DNA of 64,000 bases from Flavobacterium psychrophilum (GTDB lineage Bacteria > Bacteroidota > Bacteroidia > Flavobacteriales > Flavobacteriaceae). The stretch lies in the NCBI GenBank assembly GCA_001708385.1, contig CP012388.1, positions 744,001 to 808,000 of the forward strand. The letters are read 5' to 3'. The notes under the pieces are model-generated. The model saw only the letters and a program-made list of their open reading frames with translations, made no database searches and had not been told where the DNA came from. This document shows, one piece after another, positions 26,079-35,557 of the stretch. The translations under genes were made by a program, and so were the position numbers. How positions within the stretch are numbered: the first letter of the stretch is position 1; the number at the start of each line of letters is the position of its first letter.

Positions 26079-27587
26079 CTAATTAGGATATCCAGGATTT
26101 TGATTCAGGTTTGAATTGGTATCCAAAACAGTTTTAGGAATTGGGAAAATAGCTTTCTCCGGAGCAGTAGACCCTTTTTCCCACCATGGTTGGAAGAATG
26201 TACCAAACCTAATATTATCTGTCCTTCGTCTTCCTTCAAATATAAATTCGCGAAGAAGTTCTTTATCAATAAATTCAAGGTCTATCGTAGCAGGCATTTC
26301 CAGACCTGCACGTTCTCTAATCTGCTCAACAAATGGTGCTGCAAGACCTGCCTGCCCTAAACGAACGTAGCATTCTGCCTGCATCATAAGTATTTCAGAG
26401 TAACGCATAATAACCCAGTCATGGTCACGCTCCCACTGCTCACCCGCTTTCATTTCATATTTACCAAGCCTTACACCTTCGTTTTGTTTAGCATTGGTAA
26501 AGTTTGTAATGTCTTCGGTATATATAAGCGGTTCGCCGCTATCCATAATAATTACAGATCCTGTAGCAAGGTTTATCTGCTCACCTTCAATCATAGACGC
26601 TTTTCTTTTATCTGTGTCTTCAAAAGAAGAGAATACACCAGGCTGTGCACATATACCATTTCCACTCCATGGATAGTCTCCTGTCGCCGAAATCGCAAAC
26701 CTATGTAGATAATGGCAGCTCATCGAAGAAAGGTAGTTGCCTACAGTACCCGCTTTTTGGTCGTAAGGAATAGCGAATATAATTTCTGATGATGTCTGGT
26801 TATTTGTAGCAAAACTTGCAAAATAATCAGGCGTTAATGTATATCCTGAAATGTTCTGGCACATAGTTAAACAATCCTGCCAACGGGCAACACCAACATA
26901 CGCTTCAGAGTTAAGGTATAACCTTGCCAATAATCCGTAAGCTACATTTTTAGTGAATTTAGAATACACTATGTTAGCGTTTAGGTATGGCAGGGAAGCC
27001 ACCAATTCTGACTCAACAAAATCGTAAACTTCTTTACGTGTAGAGTTAGAAGGTAAACCAACATCTTCAAAATTCGTAACAATTGGCACATTACCAAACA
27101 TATCAAGCAGTTGATAGTAATAGTATGCCCTGATTGATTTTAATTCTGCATAAATAGGCATTTTAGCCTGTTCTGTAAGTCCTGATTTATCTACCTGATA
27201 AATTATGGAGTTTACTTTTGCTATACCTGCATAGCAGTATCTCCATGCCGATAGTATCATGGCATTGTCAGATGCCCACTCGTGTCGTTGCACCTGCTGG
27301 TAACGACCAAGGTCAAACCAGTCAGTTCCTCTTGTTGGGATTGTAGCCTCATCAGACGCTACTTCGTTAAGAAAGAATACATATTCGCAAGTAGGGAAAG
27401 AGTTTGAAATGGCATCGCTAAATCCTCGTAACGAAGAATAAGCACCACCTACAAGAGCTTCGATCTCTGTTGGTGTCTGACCAAACTGATCATCGGGAAC
27501 CCTGTCGTACAGTTCTTCATCAAGGTTTGTACATGATAAAGTAAAAAGTGTGCTAAAAAATACAGCAGCTATTATTTTGACTTTCAT
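26079..27587 (-). CDS. susD: SusD/RagB family outer-membrane glycan-binding lipoprotein
   Basis: The 502-residue protein has a lipoprotein signal (TLSC with Cys19), the N-terminal SusD-like region (DQFGQTPTEIEALVGGAYSSLRG), TPR-type helices (IRAYYYYQLLDMFGNVPIV, AYGLLARLYLNSEAY) and the conserved C-terminus LLREFIFEGRRRTDNIRFG, PIPKTVLDTN and LNQNPGY. It caps the SusC channel outside the cell and binds the target glycan. It lies 29 bases downstream of susC and is co-transcribed with it. Confidence 0.96.
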   Translation of the reverse strand: MKVKIIAAVFFSTLFTLSCTNLDEELYDRVPDDQFGQTPTEIEALVGGAYSSLRGFSDAISNSFPTCEYVFFLNEVASDEATIPTRGTDWFDLGRYQQVQRHEWASDNAMILSAWRYCYAGIAKVNSIIYQVDKSGLTEQAKMPIYAELKSIRAYYYYQLLDMFGNVPIVTNFEDVGLPSNSTRKEVYDFVESELVASLPYLNANIVYSKFTKNVAYGLLARLYLNSEAYVGVARWQDCLTMCQNISGYTLTPDYFASFATNNQTSSEIIFAIPYDQKAGTVGNYLSSMSCHYLHRFAISATGDYPWSGNGICAQPGVFSSFEDTDKRKASMIEGEQINLATGSVIIMDSGEPLIYTEDITNFTNAKQNEGVRLGKYEMKAGEQWERDHDWVIMRYSEILMMQAECYVRLGQAGLAAPFVEQIRERAGLEMPATIDLEFIDKELLREFIFEGRRRTDNIRFGTFFQPWWEKGSTAPEKAIFPIPKTVLDTNSNLNQNPGYPN

Positions 27588-27616
27588 TTTTTTTAATTTA
27601 TTGTTAATCAGATTGC

Positions 27617-30547
27617 TTAGTTAGCCAAAGTAAAATTCAGTCCGAACGTTATTGTCCTTGGCCTCGGATAGTTGTTAAACCTGTCAATTCCCGGGTTATC
27701 CAAACCACTCATATTCACCTCAGGATCTACACCGCTGTAGTTTGTAAATACAGCCAGGTTTTGTCCTGTTACATACAATCTAAGTTTAGATTTTGAATCT
27801 TTAAACGGAACCGTATATCCTACGGTTACGGTTTGTAACCTGAAGAACGAACCATCTTCTATCCAGTAGCTTGAGAATTTAGGAGACGATGTTATACCAC
27901 TCCCTAAGAAATCGTCTGTTACATTGTAAGAAGGCAGCCTGTTAGGATCGTTAAGCATCATGTTTGATGCATTTAATATATCCTGACCGAACATGCCATA
28001 ACCTGTAAAACCAAAATCGAAGTTTTTGTATGTAAAGTCCATACCTAAACCAAGACTGAAATCAGGCTGGGCATTACCAATAGCTTTACTATCTTCTGAT
28101 ACTAAGATGTTACCTTCTGCATCAAGTCCTTCTGAAGTTGGTCCCCAGAAAGTACCTACCGCATAACCTTCTTTTATGATTTGAGAGAACTGGTTAGACA
28201 TACCCGAAAGTCCGTGAAGCGATCCGCTATAAATTATATCTGTCTTATAAGTCTGGTTAGACAGTTTCTCAATTTTCTGCTTGTTCTTTGCGAAGTTAAA
28301 GTTAGCATCCCATGTAAAGCTATCTTTCTTAATGATGTTTGCATTCAGCGTAAGCTCTACCCCTTTGTTTGAAAGGTCACCTACGTTTGCAAGCATAGTA
28401 CCTACTAAGTAGGGCGGCTGAGGCACCTGGTATGTATACAAAAGGTCTTCCGTTTGTTTGTCATACACCTCAATTGATCCAGTAATCCTGTCGAAAAGGC
28501 TAAAATCCAAACCAATATTTAATTGTTTAGTAGATTCCCATTTAAGGTCCGGGTTAGGATTTTGAGTTGGCGAATAGGCTAGGCTCCATGTACCTGTAGC
28601 AGGATCATAGTAACTGTCACGGCCAACTCCTAAAATAGAAAGTGATTTGTACTCGCCAATACCGTCCTGGTTACCGGTAACACCGTAACCTGCCCTAAGT
28701 TTTAAGTTAGAAAGCCAGTTAGATGTACCGCTCATAAAATCTTCGCCTGAAATTTTCCATGCTGCCGACGCAGAAGGGAATACACCCCATTTGTTGTTAG
28801 CACCAAAACGGCTCGATCCGTCTCTCCTTACTGTTCCGGTAAACATGTATTTACCATCGTAAGAATAATTTGCCCTACCAAAGAATGAAACAAGGTTAGA
28901 TTTTCCCTGATATGAATACACATCACCTAAACGGTAATTGTATCCTGCGCCAAGGTTGTTATAGCCAAACAAATCGGTTACAAAACCACTTCTTTGTGCG
29001 CCAAAGCCTTTGTAAATATTCTCATAGAAAGAGTAACCTACCAAGCCATTAATACTGTGTTTTCCTAAAAGCTTATTGTAGCTAAGGTAACTTTCAAGCT
29101 GTGCATTGGTATATTCTTCGTATGTTTTTTGGGCATAACCACGTTCGGTTCTTCCTTCCATCATCGCGTAGCTTGGCTTGTATGTGTTGCCCTGCATTGC
29201 ATTATGTTCTAACGAAAGGTTTACTGTAGCTGTAAAGTCGTTTAAGAATTTAGCTTCTGTTTTAAAGTAACCTAACACCCTGTGTCTTTCGTTATCTGCA
29301 ATCCTGTTGTTCATTATCTCAACAGGATTTTCATTAAGCGTACCCCCTACCTGAGTATAGTTACCCTGAGCATCTCTAACGGGAATTGTAGGATTAAGGT
29401 TAAATGCCCTTTCAAATATCCTGTAATCCAGCGGATGCCATTTGTCTATATTCGCAAATAAGCCTGTATCAAATTTAAGGGCTTTATCGGCTGCATACTG
29501 TGTACCCGCCACATTTGCGCTTACACGCTCTAAATTTGTAGTTTTAATTACACCCTCATTTTTAAGGTACAATAAAGAGGCACGAAGCGTGCTGTTCTCA
29601 CTACCAGATGCGATGCTAATGTTGTGTGACTGTGTAAAACCTGTCTGCTGTAATTCTTTTTGCCAGTTGGTATTTCCACCGTAATCAACTGCGTCAGCTA
29701 AGTTGTTAGCACGTACATAACCTCTCCACTGATCAGCAGAAAGCAAATCTAAATTATTAGACGCCTCGCTTATACCTGTAAAACCATTGTACACTACAGA
29801 TGTACTTTTCATTCCGTTTTTAGTGGTAATGATAATAACACCATTAGCACCCCTTGAACCGTATATTGCAGTTGCCGATGCATCTTTTAATACGTCTACT
29901 GATTTAATATCCGAAGGCTGAACCACATTGATATCAACTCCTGCAATACCATCCACTACAATTAGGGGGCTGTTGCTAGCAGTTAAAGATGTTCCTCCCC
30001 TTAATCGTAATGTAGCACCACTTGCAGGGTCACCGGTACTTTGTGTTACCGTTAAACCAGCAACCTTACCTTGTAATGCCTGCTCTGTAGATGTAATAAC
30101 ACCTTTTACAAGGTCTTCTCCTTTTACAGAAGATATAGCACCTGTAAGGTCAGACTTTCTCATGGTACCGTAACCTACAGAAACTACCTCTACACCTTCC
30201 AGCATAATAGCACTTTCTTCAAGGTTAATATTTAGTGTAGATGTAGATGCGTCTACCACCACATTTTGAGTTGTAAACCCTATTGAGGAAATTACAAGCG
30301 TACCTCCTACTTTAACTTCAATAACATATTTACCGTTTTCATCGGTACTTACTGCATTGGCTGTACCGGCTTCCAGTATGTTTACGCCCGGTAACGGCAT
30401 TTTTGTATTATCGTAAACTACACCTGATATCAGCTTTTTGTTCTGGGCATACATTCCTGCCGAAAGCAAAAGCATGAAAATCATGAATACCAACGATAGG
30501 TTAGCCCTTCCAGTCTGCGGGGCTGTATTTGTATTTTTACTATTCAT
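27617..30547 (-). CDS. susC: SusC/RagA family TonB-dependent glycan transporter
   Basis: The protein has about 976 residues: a signal peptide (to GMYAQ), a carboxypeptidase-regulatory-like domain (ISGVVYDNTKMPLPGVNI, STDENGKY), a plug (SVGYGTMRKSDLTGAISSV, DVLKDASATAIYGSRGANGVI) and a 22-strand barrel ending in RTITFGLNFTLAN. There is no extra sigma-regulator (STN) domain, so it is a plain importer that moves oligosaccharides across the outer membrane with TonB energy. The ATG at 30571, 5 bases after the preceding stop, is an alternative start adding 8 residues. The order with two small secreted genes ahead of susC is less common than susCD first. Confidence 0.96.
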   Translation of the reverse strand: MNSKNTNTAPQTGRANLSLVFMIFMLLLSAGMYAQNKKLISGVVYDNTKMPLPGVNILEAGTANAVSTDENGKYVIEVKVGGTLVISSIGFTTQNVVVDASTSTLNINLEESAIMLEGVEVVSVGYGTMRKSDLTGAISSVKGEDLVKGVITSTEQALQGKVAGLTVTQSTGDPASGATLRLRGGTSLTASNSPLIVVDGIAGVDINVVQPSDIKSVDVLKDASATAIYGSRGANGVIIITTKNGMKSTSVVYNGFTGISEASNNLDLLSADQWRGYVRANNLADAVDYGGNTNWQKELQQTGFTQSHNISIASGSENSTLRASLLYLKNEGVIKTTNLERVSANVAGTQYAADKALKFDTGLFANIDKWHPLDYRIFERAFNLNPTIPVRDAQGNYTQVGGTLNENPVEIMNNRIADNERHRVLGYFKTEAKFLNDFTATVNLSLEHNAMQGNTYKPSYAMMEGRTERGYAQKTYEEYTNAQLESYLSYNKLLGKHSINGLVGYSFYENIYKGFGAQRSGFVTDLFGYNNLGAGYNYRLGDVYSYQGKSNLVSFFGRANYSYDGKYMFTGTVRRDGSSRFGANNKWGVFPSASAAWKISGEDFMSGTSNWLSNLKLRAGYGVTGNQDGIGEYKSLSILGVGRDSYYDPATGTWSLAYSPTQNPNPDLKWESTKQLNIGLDFSLFDRITGSIEVYDKQTEDLLYTYQVPQPPYLVGTMLANVGDLSNKGVELTLNANIIKKDSFTWDANFNFAKNKQKIEKLSNQTYKTDIIYSGSLHGLSGMSNQFSQIIKEGYAVGTFWGPTSEGLDAEGNILVSEDSKAIGNAQPDFSLGLGMDFTYKNFDFGFTGYGMFGQDILNASNMMLNDPNRLPSYNVTDDFLGSGITSSPKFSSYWIEDGSFFRLQTVTVGYTVPFKDSKSKLRLYVTGQNLAVFTNYSGVDPEVNMSGLDNPGIDRFNNYPRPRTITFGLNFTLAN

Positions 30548-30576
30548 TAGAATTGATTTTTGGTTAATCATACTTG

Positions 30577-31653
30577 TTAGTCCAGCGTTTTAAGAGGAAG
30601 GATAGAATCTGAAATTACCCTGTCGTTATTGTCTTTTACAACCACATGAATTTCTGTTACATCCACACCGTTAAGTTCTGAAACCAGATTAACAAAGCCT
30701 TTTATCTCGCTTACAGTACCCGAAAATTCTCCGGTAATTACTTTACTTCCTGCGGTAACAGTATAAACAAGCTTGTTTACGTTTGTCTCGTTGTTTGTTC
30801 TTATAATACCCAAAAAGTCTTTTTTGCTTATCTGAGTTGGGAAGAACATGAATTTTGGAGGTGGCGGCGGAATAAATTCGGCAGCATTCAGTACCTGGTC
30901 TGGAGTAGTTTTAGCCCAGTTATCTTTAACCATTAAAAAGTTAAGGTTTTGCATAACATAACCTGCAGGTGTATTATAGTATTGTGATGGAATAAGATCC
31001 ATTTTATAGATACCGTCACCCAGGTGCTTTAGTTTTGTTTTCTCAACAATTTCGGGCACAATTGCCTGATATTCTACTTTAACATCCCAGTTATTAAGGC
31101 CACTATGAAAATGTACACTTTCTGCACCTTCAAAACCTTCTGCATTGTTAGCGTTAAATAATATACTTAAGCCTCCGTCTAACGTTGGTTTTGGTGGGTA
31201 TGCCCTTACCAGTTCTCCCGATGTAGCAAAATCGTCAAACGGTGTATATGTTACACTTGAAACCTCGCTTTGTCTTGTGCCCGTTTTATTTTTCAGCCTG
31301 CACCAGAAGCCTGCACTGTCTTTAATTTCCTGCGGCGTTCTTGAAAAGTATACTGTAGGCGTTAACGTAAAGCTCCATACTTTGTTACCTACATAGGTTA
31401 ATTTTGCAAATTCTGATGAATTTTCAAAATTTCCTGCATCCGGTTCAGATGGTGACCATATCCATAAATACACGTCTTCAGTTTCCGCAAACGTTGTAGT
31501 GGAAAGGTCAAAAAACCAGGTTACCTGTTCGTCGTACTTATATACAACAGGGTACGACCATATTTTAGCCGGAGTACCCACGTTTTCCTGTGCCTTAACA
31601 AGAGCAGGAAGCATTATAAAGGCAAGTAATACTATATGTATTAATTTTTTCAT
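30577..31653 (-). CDS. secreted protein of Sus-type loci, possibly DUF4961-like
   Basis: The 358-residue protein has a signal peptide (MKKLIHIVLLAFIMLPALVKAQ). The body is rich in beta strands: VTWFFDLSTTTFAETEDVYLWIWSPSEPD near residue 45 starts the first domain, and a second one with VHFHSGLNNW follows from about residue 165. A FIPPPPPKFMFFPTQ linker precedes the C-terminal domain. Proteins with this opening occur next to SusCD pairs in Bacteroidota, and I think it belongs to the group listed as DUF4961, without certainty. A surface or periplasmic glycan-binding role like SusE/SusF is an inference. It sits between the small lipoprotein gene (11 bases) and susC. Confidence 0.7.
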   Translation of the reverse strand: MKKLIHIVLLAFIMLPALVKAQENVGTPAKIWSYPVVYKYDEQVTWFFDLSTTTFAETEDVYLWIWSPSEPDAGNFENSSEFAKLTYVGNKVWSFTLTPTVYFSRTPQEIKDSAGFWCRLKNKTGTRQSEVSSVTYTPFDDFATSGELVRAYPPKPTLDGGLSILFNANNAEGFEGAESVHFHSGLNNWDVKVEYQAIVPEIVEKTKLKHLGDGIYKMDLIPSQYYNTPAGYVMQNLNFLMVKDNWAKTTPDQVLNAAEFIPPPPPKFMFFPTQISKKDFLGIIRTNNETNVNKLVYTVTAGSKVITGEFSGTVSEIKGFVNLVSELNGVDVTEIHVVVKDNNDRVISDSILPLKTLD

Positions 31654-31664
31654 ACTCTTTTAGA

Positions 31665-32183
31665 TTAATTGATTGCGTTTAGTTTAAATGCATAAGACAC
31701 ATAAGGAGTACCTCCCGATGATCTTACTAACTGAAGTTCCATTTCTTCATTGCTGCCCGGTACAGATGTAAGTCGTAACTCATCTGTCTTTTGGGTTTTC
31801 TGTGCATCGCTGTACAAATAGATTCGAACTGCTTCACCTGTTGTAGTCTGGAAATCTGAACTTAATTTCCAAAAACCGTTAAGTGCAAATAAAGGAGGAA
31901 CGTTTCCTGTAACCTCGTAACTTGTTGGGTTGTTACTTCCGTCTACATTAAACTTAATCCTGAAATCGTCATAGTTGAATAAAGTACTTAAAGTCTGTTC
32001 AGATGGTTCAAGCTTGTTCGATTTTGCAATCTCGTCTACCATCTTCAGGCTCATTAGTCCCCATTCGCCTGTAACTTTTTCGTGAAGCGAAATCGGGTCC
32101 ACATGGTTGCCATCATCCATTTCGTTGCAGCTTACTGCAAGCAAACTAAAGACGGCTAACAAATAGATAATTTTAACTCTCAT
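31665..32183 (-). CDS. small lipoprotein at the head of the carbohydrate locus, possibly DUF5004-like
   Basis: The 172-residue protein has a lipoprotein signal (LLAVSC with Cys19) followed by an acidic stretch NEMDDGNHVD that may act as a surface export signal. The rest is a lipocalin-like beta domain (VTGEWGLMSLKMV near residue 40, GFWKLSSDF, LRLTSVPGSNEEMELQLVR, SYAFKLNAIN), which fits the DUF5004 type often placed in Sus-like operons. The binding target is unknown. It is the first gene of the six-gene operon, 394 bases from the divergent regulator. Confidence 0.72.
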   Translation of the reverse strand: MRVKIIYLLAVFSLLAVSCNEMDDGNHVDPISLHEKVTGEWGLMSLKMVDEIAKSNKLEPSEQTLSTLFNYDDFRIKFNVDGSNNPTSYEVTGNVPPLFALNGFWKLSSDFQTTTGEAVRIYLYSDAQKTQKTDELRLTSVPGSNEEMELQLVRSSGGTPYVSYAFKLNAIN

Positions 32184-32577
32184 AAATGTTTTTGTTTTTT
32201 GTTAGGTTAAATTTGTTTGTTCTTAAAAGTTAGGACGAAGCTACCTGTTAAAATCCTCTTAAAAAAAACATAAAGCAAAAATCAAGATACTATAACGATA
32301 TAATTACACTTAATAATCTAATAAACAATTAATTGACGACAATTGTGTTTTAAAAAAATCAAGATAGAATTGAGAGTCATTTTTGAGTTTTAAAGGCTAA
32401 ATAAATAGCGATATGAAAATTAATAGAACTAAAATTTTAGGATTGTTCACGTATGCTATTATTTTATTATCGAATTGCAATATTTTGACCTATATTTAGC
32501 ATCTTTAAAAATTCTGTTAAAGAAATCACCTTGATTATCACAAATCCAATGATAATAAGGGCTTCAAACTTATAGTC
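32184..32577. promoter_or_regulatory. 394-base divergent control region of the carbohydrate locus
   Basis: This AT-rich gap separates the operon's first gene from the divergent SusR-like regulator and must hold both promoters. AAAATCAAGATA occurs twice in direct orientation (32277-32288 and 32355-32366, 78 bases apart). Between them is the palindrome CAATTAATTG, followed by ACAATTGT. I find no exact TAnnTTTG element; CCTAACTTTT on the minus strand near 32233 comes closest for the operon. Confidence 0.45.
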
Positions 32578-34176
32578 ATGCGTACCATATATCTTTTATT
32601 ATTATCCGTCTTATCCTTCAGTGCTTTTGCTATTGAGATTGACCCAATACTGGACAGTCTGGATAAGGCTATCTTAAAAAAAGACGTTTATACCAAGCAA
32701 AAATATGCCCGCATCAGAGAACTTAAAAAGAATGTGCATAAGTATACGCTTAGTAACGACAATATAAATTTATATCATGATTATATGCGCCTGTTTGAAG
32801 AATATAAGTCCTTCAAATACGATTCGGCATATTATTATCTGGAGTCTGCAAAGTCAAGGGCACATGTTCTAAAAGATGGAAAATTGCTTTCTAAAACTAA
32901 AATAAAGGAAGGGTTTGTTTTGCTTTCATCGGGCTTGTTTAAAGAAGCTATTGATACACTCGATAGTGTAGATATATCCAAACTTGATATCGCTAATAAA
33001 TACGAGTTTTATTCGGTTAAGGCACGTGCTTACTATGACCTTGCCGACTACACAAAAGATCAGCGCTATAACATTAACTATATTCAGCAGGGGAATCATT
33101 TACTGGAAATAGCAATATCTCTCATTAAACCAAATACAAATGATTACTGGGCTGCAGAAAGCCTTAAACGCCTTAAGCAACAGGACTGGAAAGGTGCCGA
33201 AGATGCTTTTAGCTATTGGGTCAATAACTTTAAACTACCGGCAGAATACTACGGCATTGCCACATCCAGCCTTGGTTATATTTACTCTGAAAAAGGGCAA
33301 ACCGATAAAGCCGTATACTACCTTGCTTTAGCGGCAATTGCCGATGTTAAGAATGCTACCAAAGAAACCGTTGCCTTACGCAATCTTGCCAACGAGCTTT
33401 TTAAAATGGGGTATCTAGAAAAGGCCAACCATTACATCAACCTCGCTATGGATGATGCTACCTTCTATGATGCAAGACACAGAAAGATAGAGATATCTTC
33501 CATACTCCCCATCATCGAAAAAGCACAGCTAAATAAAGTAAATGATAAAAATGATCTGCTTGAAAAGATAGTTATACTGCTTACCATTTTAGCTCTAATC
33601 ATTATACTGTTCCTTATTATCATATTCAAGCAGCTAAAGGCACGAAATGCTTCCCGAAAGGCTATGGCAGCATCGTATGATAAATTGCAGCAGATGAACA
33701 AAAGCCTGAGCGAAGCCAATACTATTAAAGAAGAATATATCGCTTACTTTATAAGAGTTACTTCTGAGTTTATTAATAAAATAGACAATATCCAAAAGAG
33801 TACTATACAAAAAATAATAGCCAAAAAGACCGACGAAGTTATTACAAGCCTTAAACGCTATAATGTAAAAAAAGAAAGGGAAGACCTCTTTCATCAGTTT
33901 GATGAGATCTTCCTTAGATTGTTTCCTTCTTTTATTGCCGATTTTAATGCTCTTTTTCCTCCCGACAATAGAACTATTGTTAAAAAGGGTGAACTGCTTA
34001 ATACCGAATTACGAATCTTTGCCCTTTACCGATTAGGTATACAGGATAGTAATCAGGTAGCCGACTTTTTAGAGCTTTCTGTTTCTACAATATATACTTA
34101 TAAAACGCGTATTAAAAGTAAGTCAGATTGTAAAGAGGTGTTTGAAGAAAAAATAATGGCTATAGAAACGATATAG
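32578..34176 (+). CDS. SusR-like membrane-spanning regulator (DUF6377 type)
   Basis: The 532-residue protein has a signal peptide (to SAFA), TPR-like helices in the periplasm (about 30-310), a transmembrane helix ([20 protein letters not shown], about 330-350), a coiled-coil stretch and a C-terminal helix-turn-helix ([20 protein letters not shown], then [17 protein letters not shown]). The layout and length match SusR of Bacteroides, the maltose-sensing regulator of the starch locus, and the family now listed as DUF6377. Divergent placement beside susCD, GH97 and GH71/99 makes it the likely activator of the operon. It most likely senses an alpha-gluco-oligosaccharide in the periplasm, which is an inference. 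Its stop lies 1 base from the convergent PAAR gene stop. Confidence 0.85.
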   Translation: MRTIYLLLLSVLSFSAFAIEIDPILDSLDKAILKKDVYTKQKYARIRELKKNVHKYTLSNDNINLYHDYMRLFEEYKSFKYDSAYYYLESAKSRAHVLKDGKLLSKTKIKEGFVLLSSGLFKEAIDTLDSVDISKLDIANKYEFYSVKARAYYDLADYTKDQRYNINYIQQGNHLLEIAISLIKPNTNDYWAAESLKRLKQQDWKGAEDAFSYWVNNFKLPAEYYGIATSSLGYIYSEKGQTDKAVYYLALAAIADVKNATKETVALRNLANELFKMGYLEKANHYINLAMDDATFYDARHRKIEISSILPIIEKAQLNKVNDKNDLLEKIVILLTILALIIILFLIIIFKQLKARNASRKAMAASYDKLQQMNKSLSEANTIKEEYIAYFIRVTSEFINKIDNIQKSTIQKIIAKKTDEVITSLKRYNVKKEREDLFHQFDEIFLRLFPSFIADFNALFPPDNRTIVKKGELLNTELRIFALYRLGIQDSNQVADFLELSVSTIYTYKTRIKSKSDCKEVFEEKIMAIETI

Positions 34177-34177
34177 T

Positions 34178-34477
34178 TTATCCTCCAATCATTACAGTAA
34201 ATGCTCCCAATACTATTGAGCCGCCATGTGCTGTCGGATCACCCATTCTGGCTGCAGGTTTCCCTCCTATCATTACAGTTGAAGATCCTTTTACTATACT
34301 ATCAGGCGATCCCACACAGACACATATATCTCCCACGACGGCTGCTGGCATTTGCGCTATTAAAACTGTAGGTACTCCCGGTCCCACTATTGGCCCTCCT
34401 ACATGAGGAATTGGTACAACTCCCGGTGTTGACATAGGGCACTGATGAAAATCTGTTATTCTTGCTGCTGGTGGCAT
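34178..34477 (-). CDS. PAAR-domain spike tip protein
   Basis: This 99-residue protein is a single PAAR domain. It has the opening PPAARITDFHQCP with His and Cys for the metal site, several Gly-rich VMIGG/VLIAQ strands, and KPAARMGDPTAHGG with a second metal His. PAAR proteins sharpen the tip of contractile injection spikes and may carry effectors; here nothing is fused to it, so an effector would have to be separate. It is the last gene of a three-gene cassette, 16 bases after the spike gene, and ends 1 base from the convergent regulator. Confidence 0.93.
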   Translation of the reverse strand: MPPAARITDFHQCPMSTPGVVPIPHVGGPIVGPGVPTVLIAQMPAAVVGDICVCVGSPDSIVKGSSTVMIGGKPAARMGDPTAHGGSIVLGAFTVMIGG

Positions 34478-34493
34478 ACTTATTTTTTTTTTA

Positions 34494-35543
34494 TTAATTG
34501 ATCGTTACCATTGCTCCTTTTACCGTAGTTTGCAAGCCCGAGGAAAGCTCCGCCTGTGTTCCGCCTTTAGCTACAAAAGACATATCTGCTATAGCTTGTA
34601 TTAGTGCAGCTTTTAATTTTACGCCAGTCACTGAGCTTATGTTAATATCGCTATTGGCAGCAATATTTATACCCGTTGCAGCCTTAAATGTTAGGTTACC
34701 GGAAGATTCTATTGAAATACCATCGCCTGACATTTCAATCCTATTATTATGCTGATCTGATAATTTAACCGATCTCAGGTCATCGCTTAACTCTATTTTG
34801 TTACCAGCCACGGTTTCAAGGGTTACAACTCTTTTGGTTTCATCAGACGTTATTTTCACTTCATTAGCGCTGACAGATTTGAAAGCAACACTATCATTAT
34901 ACTTCTGTTCGTCGTAACCGACACTTACTGTAGTAATCCAGTTGCCATTTTCTATGATATGCTCTACACTGCTTACATAAGATAAGCCATTAACTCTTTT
35001 TGAGAACCCGTCAATTTCTATAGTCGTGTCAGGCGTAGCTATAGCACTCCCCTGAAATGAAACTTCTCCTAACAAAGTACCCCACTTAACTATGGTAGCT
35101 TGATCTGTATTTAGTTTTGCATTGAACGCTATTACATTATCGGGATATGTTACTTTTAGAACAGGCTGCGATGATGTAGCAGGATTTGCATCATAAGCAT
35201 TTTTATCACTAGTTACGCAACTTACCTTCAGTCTTAACTGATCTCCACTTGCCATTACTAACTCCTGTGTATGTACAAATCCATGAAACACTACAGCGTT
35301 ACTGTTATCGTAACCACATTCTATTCTTATACTGTTGCCTTCAGCAAAATCCGCATGTTCAAGCTCAAACAAATTTTCCATAGCCTCAGAAGGGGCTAAA
35401 GTTATCAGGGCTCTTCCTATTGTATTAACTTCATGATTAACATGAATACCAGTTACCTGTATGCTATTATTTATCTGTACGCCATTGCTGTAAATAGCAA
35501 AACTTACCAGATCACTCCAATTGTTATTTGGGGAAATATCCAT
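34494..35543 (-). CDS. shortened VgrG-like spike protein
   Basis: The 349-residue protein starts with a gp27-like beta domain (about 10-105), in which FHGFVHTQELVMASGDQLRLKV is recognisable. It then jumps to what is normally the end of the gp27 region (GEVSFQGSAIATPDTTIEIDG..SSVEHIIENGNWITTVSVG, about 150-215). Family members then have an OB-fold, but here the sequence passes directly to the needle region (NKIELSDDLRSVKLSDQHNNRIEMSGDGISIESSGNLTFKAA, about 240-345). Usual relatives are about 550-620 residues. The gene is intact, with no frameshift visible, so the shortening looks evolved. It is the middle gene of the cassette, 14 bases after the sheath gene. Confidence 0.88.
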   Translation of the reverse strand: MDISPNNNWSDLVSFAIYSNGVQINNSIQVTGIHVNHEVNTIGRALITLAPSEAMENLFELEHADFAEGNSIRIECGYDNSNAVVFHGFVHTQELVMASGDQLRLKVSCVTSDKNAYDANPATSSQPVLKVTYPDNVIAFNAKLNTDQATIVKWGTLLGEVSFQGSAIATPDTTIEIDGFSKRVNGLSYVSSVEHIIENGNWITTVSVGYDEQKYNDSVAFKSVSANEVKITSDETKRVVTLETVAGNKIELSDDLRSVKLSDQHNNRIEMSGDGISIESSGNLTFKAATGINIAANSDINISSVTGVKLKAALIQAIADMSFVAKGGTQAELSSGLQTTVKGAMVTIN

Positions 35544-35557
35544 TTTATTTATATTTT

